Shown here: in pieces, positions 6,424-8,804 of the stretch
How the letters are laid out: the number at the start of each line of letters is the position of its first letter
How positions within the stretch are numbered: the first letter of the stretch is position 1
Assembly: GCA_016293805.1 (NCBI GenBank)
Contig: JAEDDI010000051.1
Span: 1-8,804, forward strand
DNA: 8,804 bases
Direction: 5' to 3'
From: Bacillota bacterium
GTDB lineage: Bacteria; Bacillota; Clostridia; Peptostreptococcales; Anaerovoracaceae
Notes under the pieces: generated by a model
What the model was told of the DNA's origin: nothing
Databases searched by the model: none
The model's input: only the letters and a program-made list of their open reading frames with translations
Translations under genes and position numbers: made by a program

Positions 6424-7707
6424 TTATTTTATAACAGCCTTTTCGTATACAAGATCAACAGCCTTTCTGTTTCTGATGTCTTTCTTCATGTATGCGATAT
6501 TCTCTTCTCCGACAATGTTTCTGATCTGGTCAGCTTCCATCTGATACATCTTAGCCATGTTTTCGATTTCGGCATCAACTTCTTCATCATTCGCTTCAAT
6601 TGCTTCCTTTTCAGCAATTGCAGAAACTATCATTCTTGTCTTAACCTTCTTGAAAGCATCATCCTTTACTTCATCTCTGAATTCTTCAGGCTTCTTGCCA
6701 AGGTATTCACAGTAAAGATCCAGCGACATTCCCTGTGCTCTAAGCTGCTGGTCAAACTCATTTACAAGGCTGTCTATTTCTGTTTCAACCATTACATCAG
6801 GAACATCGATATCGTTTGCATCGTAGATTTTGCCGAGAACCTGATCTTTCATCTGAGTTTCAGCTTCTTCCTTAGCAGACTTTTCAAGTTCTTCTCTCTT
6901 GCTTGCCTTAAGTTCATCAACTGTATCGAATTCACTTACATCCTTTACAAATTCATCATCAAGTTCAGGAATTTCCTCTTCCTTTATTTCATGAACCTTA
7001 CACTTGAATACTGCTTCTCTGCCTGCAAGATCTTCAGCATGGTAGTCTTCAGGGAAAGTCACCTTAACTTCCACATCATCTCCGGCTTTCGCCCCGATAA
7101 GCTGTTCTTCAAATCCAGGAATAAATGTGCCCGAACCCACTTTAAGAGGATATCTTTCAGCTGTACCGCCTTCAAACTGTTCATCTCCTACAAATCCCAT
7201 GTAGTCTATAAGAACTGTGTCCTTATCCTGTACAGGTCTGTCTACAACTATCATTCTTGAGTTTCTCTTCTGAAGAAGTGCTATTTCATTGTCAACGTCT
7301 TCATCAGTAACTTCAGCTTCAACCTTATCGATTTCTACACCAAAGTAATCCTTGACTTCTACTTCCGGATAAACCTCAACAGCTACAGGAATAACAAGCG
7401 ATTCACCCTTCTTTGGTGTAAATGATTCGAGTTTAGGATAATCGATTACTTCAAGTTCGAGTTCCTTAACTGCATCAGGGTATCCTGTCTGTAAAAGTGT
7501 ATCAATTGCATCATCCCAGAATATGCCTTCACCGTATTTCTTTTCGATGATGCTTCTAGGTGCCTTGCCCTTTCTGAATCCATCTATATTGAACTGACCC
7601 TTCGCCTTCTGATAAGCCTTGATCTGAGCCTGTTCAAACTCTTCTGCAGTAAATTCAATTGTGAATTTTACCAGGTTTTTATCCTTGGAAATTAATGTTG
7701 ATTTCAT
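6424..7707 (-). CDS. tig: Trigger factor, ribosome-associated chaperone and peptidyl-prolyl isomerase
   Basis: A 427-residue chaperone that docks at the ribosome exit tunnel and shields nascent chains. The amino-terminal ribosome-binding domain carries the signature GFRKGKAP at 43-50. The FKBP-type prolyl isomerase domain lies at about 160-245 (including DYMGFVGDEQFEGG, GSGTFIPGFEEQLIG and EDLAGREAVF). The long helical chaperone arms follow, at about 250-427. Length and domain order are normal. The ATG at 7707 has AGGAGG upstream, at a longish 11-nt spacing. It is first in the operon, with a promoter about 55 nt upstream of the start codon. The tig-clpP-clpX order is widespread in bacteria and couples folding with degradation. 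Confidence 0.98.
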   Translation of the reverse strand: MKSTLISKDKNLVKFTIEFTAEEFEQAQIKAYQKAKGQFNIDGFRKGKAPRSIIEKKYGEGIFWDDAIDTLLQTGYPDAVKELELEVIDYPKLESFTPKKGESLVIPVAVEVYPEVEVKDYFGVEIDKVEAEVTDEDVDNEIALLQKRNSRMIVVDRPVQDKDTVLIDYMGFVGDEQFEGGTAERYPLKVGSGTFIPGFEEQLIGAKAGDDVEVKVTFPEDYHAEDLAGREAVFKCKVHEIKEEEIPELDDEFVKDVSEFDTVDELKASKREELEKSAKEEAETQMKDQVLGKIYDANDIDVPDVMVETEIDSLVNEFDQQLRAQGMSLDLYCEYLGKKPEEFRDEVKDDAFKKVKTRMIVSAIAEKEAIEANDEEVDAEIENMAKMYQMEADQIRNIVGEENIAYMKKDIRNRKAVDLVYEKAVIK

Positions 7708-7727
7708 GTGATATATATCCTCCTAAA

Positions 7728-7739
7728 ATTGTTAACAAT
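7728..7739. promoter_or_regulatory. 12-bp perfect palindrome in the tig leader
   Basis: ATTGTTAACAAT reads the same on both strands. It lies between the predicted tig transcription start (near 7762) and the tig AGGAGG, four nt from the latter. Its place just downstream of the promoter would suit a repressor operator. The GTTAAC core resembles half-sites used by several regulators, but I cannot assign one. In RNA it is too short to form a good hairpin. Confidence 0.35.
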
Positions 7740-7768
7740 ATTCATGCCATTATATTACAGCATCAAAC

Positions 7769-7797
7769 ATTATACCTCAAAACGGATCAGTTGTAAA
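7769..7797 (-). promoter_or_regulatory. Sigma-A-type promoter for the tig-clpP-clpX-lon-engB-DUF1232-hpt operon
   Basis: On the minus strand, TTTACA (7792-7797, five of six matches) lies exactly 17 nt from a perfect TATAAT (7769-7774). Transcription should start near 7762, giving a leader of about 55 nt. A second TATAAT nearby (7749-7754) has no good -35 box at 17 nt, so it is less likely to be used. I found no CIRCE element or CtsR heptad pair around it. Confidence 0.7.
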
Positions 7798-7960
7798 GAA
7801 CAAAGCTCACATTACACAATCATACCTTGCCCTGATTCTGATACCATCTCACGTTTCTTCATGTTTTAATAACAACAAATTGTGCAGCACCGGATTAAAG
7901 ATTTCTTTTTCTCTCATTTTGCCGTTATGAGACCTGTTTCACTTATATACTGCTTAATGA
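7798..7960. other. Gene-free stretch upstream of the tig promoter
   Basis: These ~160 bases lie between the CYTH terminator and the tig promoter. I see only very short open frames: 22 codons on the minus strand at 7849-7917, 16 at 7812-7862, and 41 on the plus strand from 7744. None has a ribosome binding site. There is no tRNA, riboswitch, repeat or further clear promoter that I can support. Confidence 0.5.
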
Positions 7961-7988
7961 CAATAAAAAGCGGAGCCTCAGCTCCGCT
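7961..7988 (-). terminator. Strong intrinsic terminator after the CYTH gene
   Basis: On the minus strand, AGCGGAGC pairs perfectly (8 bp, GC-rich) with GCTCCGCT around a TGAG loop, followed by TTTTATTG. It starts three nt after the CYTH stop codon. It should isolate this gene from the tig operon, which has its own promoter. Confidence 0.9.
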
Positions 7989-7991
7989 GCA

Positions 7992-8615
7992 CTATTTCGA
8001 TATAAGCTCTATTCCTCTTGCAAACTTGCTTCTCGATTCAGTCCTCAGACCGTAATGCCTGCATATAATTCCTCCCAGACTCGTAAGATCCTCAACAGTA
8101 CCTTCGTGAATCTCAATCTCCAGCTCACATATCGGCGCATTTCCCTCGTCTGTCCAGATATCTCCCTGATCAAGTGCAACTTCCATTCTGCTCTGTTCAT
8201 ATTCAACATCAAACAGCTCACGCACATAGTTCATTTCCATAATGGACGAAATATCCATATCCAGAATATCTCCCAGCACGTTTCGTATTTCTTCGACATC
8301 TCCGAATATATCAAGTCTTGGATTCTCTATGAAGTTGCTGTCGTCAACTATTCTGTTGACCTCAAATCTCTTGTGCACGCCTTCACTGACACTGCCGCCC
8401 ATCTTAATAGTTGCAACATAGTCATCACCTTCAAGTCTGACACGGAACGCAGCCCCGTTCTTCTGAAGGCTTCCATCTTCAGTATCGTAATATACTGCAT
8501 GCATGCTTAATGTTCTTCGTGTTCCTTCACATTCAAGTGATGTAAGCAGTTCGTCTTCCAGTATCTCACTGACCTTCGTGTCATCATCAATACTGTATTT
8601 AATTTCTACTTCCAT
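7992..8615 (-). CDS. CYTH-domain (triphosphate tunnel metalloenzyme) protein
   Basis: A 207-residue protein of the CYTH superfamily, whose members bind triphosphates or polyphosphates in a beta-barrel tunnel with Mg2+ or Mn2+. The amino-terminal signature ExExK is present (Glu2, Glu4, Lys6 of MEVEIK). Further hallmark segments are YYDT at 42-45, FRVRLEG with Arg58 and Arg60, Lys71 in ATIKMGG, HKRFEVNR, RMEVALDQGDIW and CELEIEIHEG. Together these supply the alternating charged residues that line the tunnel. The domain fills the whole protein; no CHAD partner domain is fused. Possible activities include triphosphatase, thiamine-triphosphatase-like or adenylate-cyclase-like chemistry, which cannot be separated by reading. 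The frame opens with a GTG at 8621, but that codon lies inside the AAAGGAG ribosome binding site. The ATG at 8615, five nt after it, also puts ExExK at the very amino end. It appears monocistronic. Confidence 0.88.
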   Translation of the reverse strand: MEVEIKYSIDDDTKVSEILEDELLTSLECEGTRRTLSMHAVYYDTEDGSLQKNGAAFRVRLEGDDYVATIKMGGSVSEGVHKRFEVNRIVDDSNFIENPRLDIFGDVEEIRNVLGDILDMDISSIMEMNYVRELFDVEYEQSRMEVALDQGDIWTDEGNAPICELEIEIHEGTVEDLTSLGGIICRHYGLRTESRSKFARGIELISK

Positions 8616-8620
8616 ATACA

Positions 8621-8627
8621 CTCCTTT
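8621..8627 (-). promoter_or_regulatory. Ribosome binding site that fixes the CYTH start
   Basis: AAAGGAG on the minus strand ends five nt before the ATG at 8615. The upstream in-frame GTG at 8621 overlaps this sequence and has no site of its own, so the ATG is preferred. Confidence 0.75.
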
Positions 8628-8647
8628 CTCTTGTGCCGAATATAGAT

Positions 8648-8676
8648 ATTATGACATATGAAAAGCTCTCATGCAA
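8648..8676 (-). promoter_or_regulatory. Probable promoter for the CYTH gene
   Basis: On the minus strand, TTGCAT (8671-8676) lies 17 nt from CATAAT (8648-8653), predicting a start near 8641 and a ~25-nt leader. The -35 is weak (three of six matches) and the -10 good (five of six). A terminator lies just upstream at 8695-8720, so a promoter is expected here. Confidence 0.5.
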
Positions 8677-8694
8677 CCGCTTATTCTGATGCAG

Positions 8695-8720
8695 CAAAAA
8701 AGCAAAAGGCCGAAAGCCTT
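8695..8720 (-). terminator. Intrinsic terminator for a minus-strand gene to the right of the window
   Basis: On the minus strand, AAGGC pairs with GCCTT around a TTTCG loop, then TTGCTTTTTT. The 5-bp stem is short but the T-rich tail is good. One minus-strand reading frame open from the edge stops at 8755-8757 (ending ICSD), 35 nt before it; that could be the tail of an upstream gene, but 15 codons are too few to confirm. Confidence 0.55.
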
Positions 8721-8739
8721 GAAATCGGGAGTTTGACAC

Positions 8740-8753
8740 TTGTAAATTTACAA
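8740..8753. promoter_or_regulatory. 14-bp perfect palindrome between a consensus -35 and a weak -10
   Basis: TTGTAAATTTACAA is identical on both strands. On the plus strand it sits inside the 17-nt gap between a perfect TTGACA (8733-8738) and TAATCT (8756-8761), a classic place for a repressor operator. The -10 matches consensus at only three positions, though these are the most conserved ones (TA and the final T). No regulator family is assigned. Confidence 0.35.
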
Positions 8754-8776
8754 CTTAATCTGAACATATTGAAATA

Positions 8777-8800
8777 ACACCGTTTTCGGTGTATTTTTTT
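8777..8800 (+). terminator. Terminator-like hairpin on the plus strand
   Basis: On the plus strand, ACACCG pairs with CGGTGT (6 bp) around TTTT and is followed by ATTTTTTT. This has the form of an intrinsic terminator for rightward transcription. No accepted plus-strand gene precedes it. On the minus strand the same hairpin lacks a T-run (TATTTC), so it would terminate poorly there. Confidence 0.5.
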
Positions 8801-8804
8801 GTCA

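Noticed and set aside
7744..7869. 41-codon plus-strand frame across the tig promoter
   Set aside because: No ribosome binding site, and it runs through the -10/-35 elements of the tig promoter.
7849..7917. 22-codon minus-strand frame (starts MREKEIFNPV) and a 16-codon frame at 7812-7862
   Set aside because: No ribosome binding site or promoter for either; too short to judge, and nothing else supports them.
8616..8621. GTG start for the CYTH protein
   Set aside because: The GTG overlaps the AAAGGAG ribosome binding site that serves the ATG at 8615.
1..8804. CRISPR array, insertion sequence, tRNA/rRNA, phage or toxin-antitoxin genes
   Set aside because: No regularly spaced repeats, terminal inverted repeats with transposase, RNA gene folds or such coding sequences were seen.

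Overview
The window looks like ordinary chromosomal DNA from a low-to-moderate G+C member of the Firmicutes, most likely a Clostridia-type anaerobe. The evidence is the gene order tig-clpP-clpX-lon-engB, strong AGGAGG-type ribosome binding sites, TTGACA/TATAAT-type promoters, U-tailed hairpin terminators and proteins that read like Gram-positive family members. I cannot name a genus from the sequence alone. Every gene I accept lies on the minus strand, so transcription runs from high to low coordinates.

Layout in transcription order. (1) 8616-8804 is a gene-free edge region. It holds a minus-strand terminator for something further right, a promoter for the CYTH gene, a 14-bp palindrome and a plus-strand terminator-like hairpin with no obvious gene. 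(2) 7992-8615 is a single-gene unit encoding a CYTH-domain (triphosphate tunnel) protein, closed by a strong terminator at 7961-7988. (3) 7708-7960 is a gene-free leader with a good promoter (TTTACA-17-TATAAT) about 55 nt upstream of tig and a 12-bp palindrome next to the tig ribosome binding site. (4) 7707 down to 616 is one seven-gene run: tig, clpP, clpX, lon, engB, a DUF1232 membrane protein and hpt. Gaps are 73 nt (tig/clpP), 7 nt, 20 nt, 1 nt, 0 nt and finally an 11-nt overlap. It ends in a UUCG-capped terminator at 577-605. (5) A promoter at 550-578 drives an RND-family efflux permease whose first ~170 codons fill 511-1; the gene runs off the left edge.

The main operon is a protein quality-control and growth unit. 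Trigger factor helps nascent chains fold at the ribosome. ClpX unfolds rejected proteins and feeds them to ClpP, and the ClpX IGF loop and complete ClpP triad are both present. LonA degrades others. EngB is a GTPase for large ribosomal subunit assembly. The last two genes (DUF1232 protein and hypoxanthine phosphoribosyltransferase, purine salvage) are less usual passengers but are tightly coupled to the run. All catalytic residues I checked are intact, with no frameshifts or mobile elements.

I looked for an undescribed system and did not find one. What merits a second look is regulatory: the 13-bp tig/clpP hairpin, the two palindromes, and the promoter/terminator cluster at the right edge.
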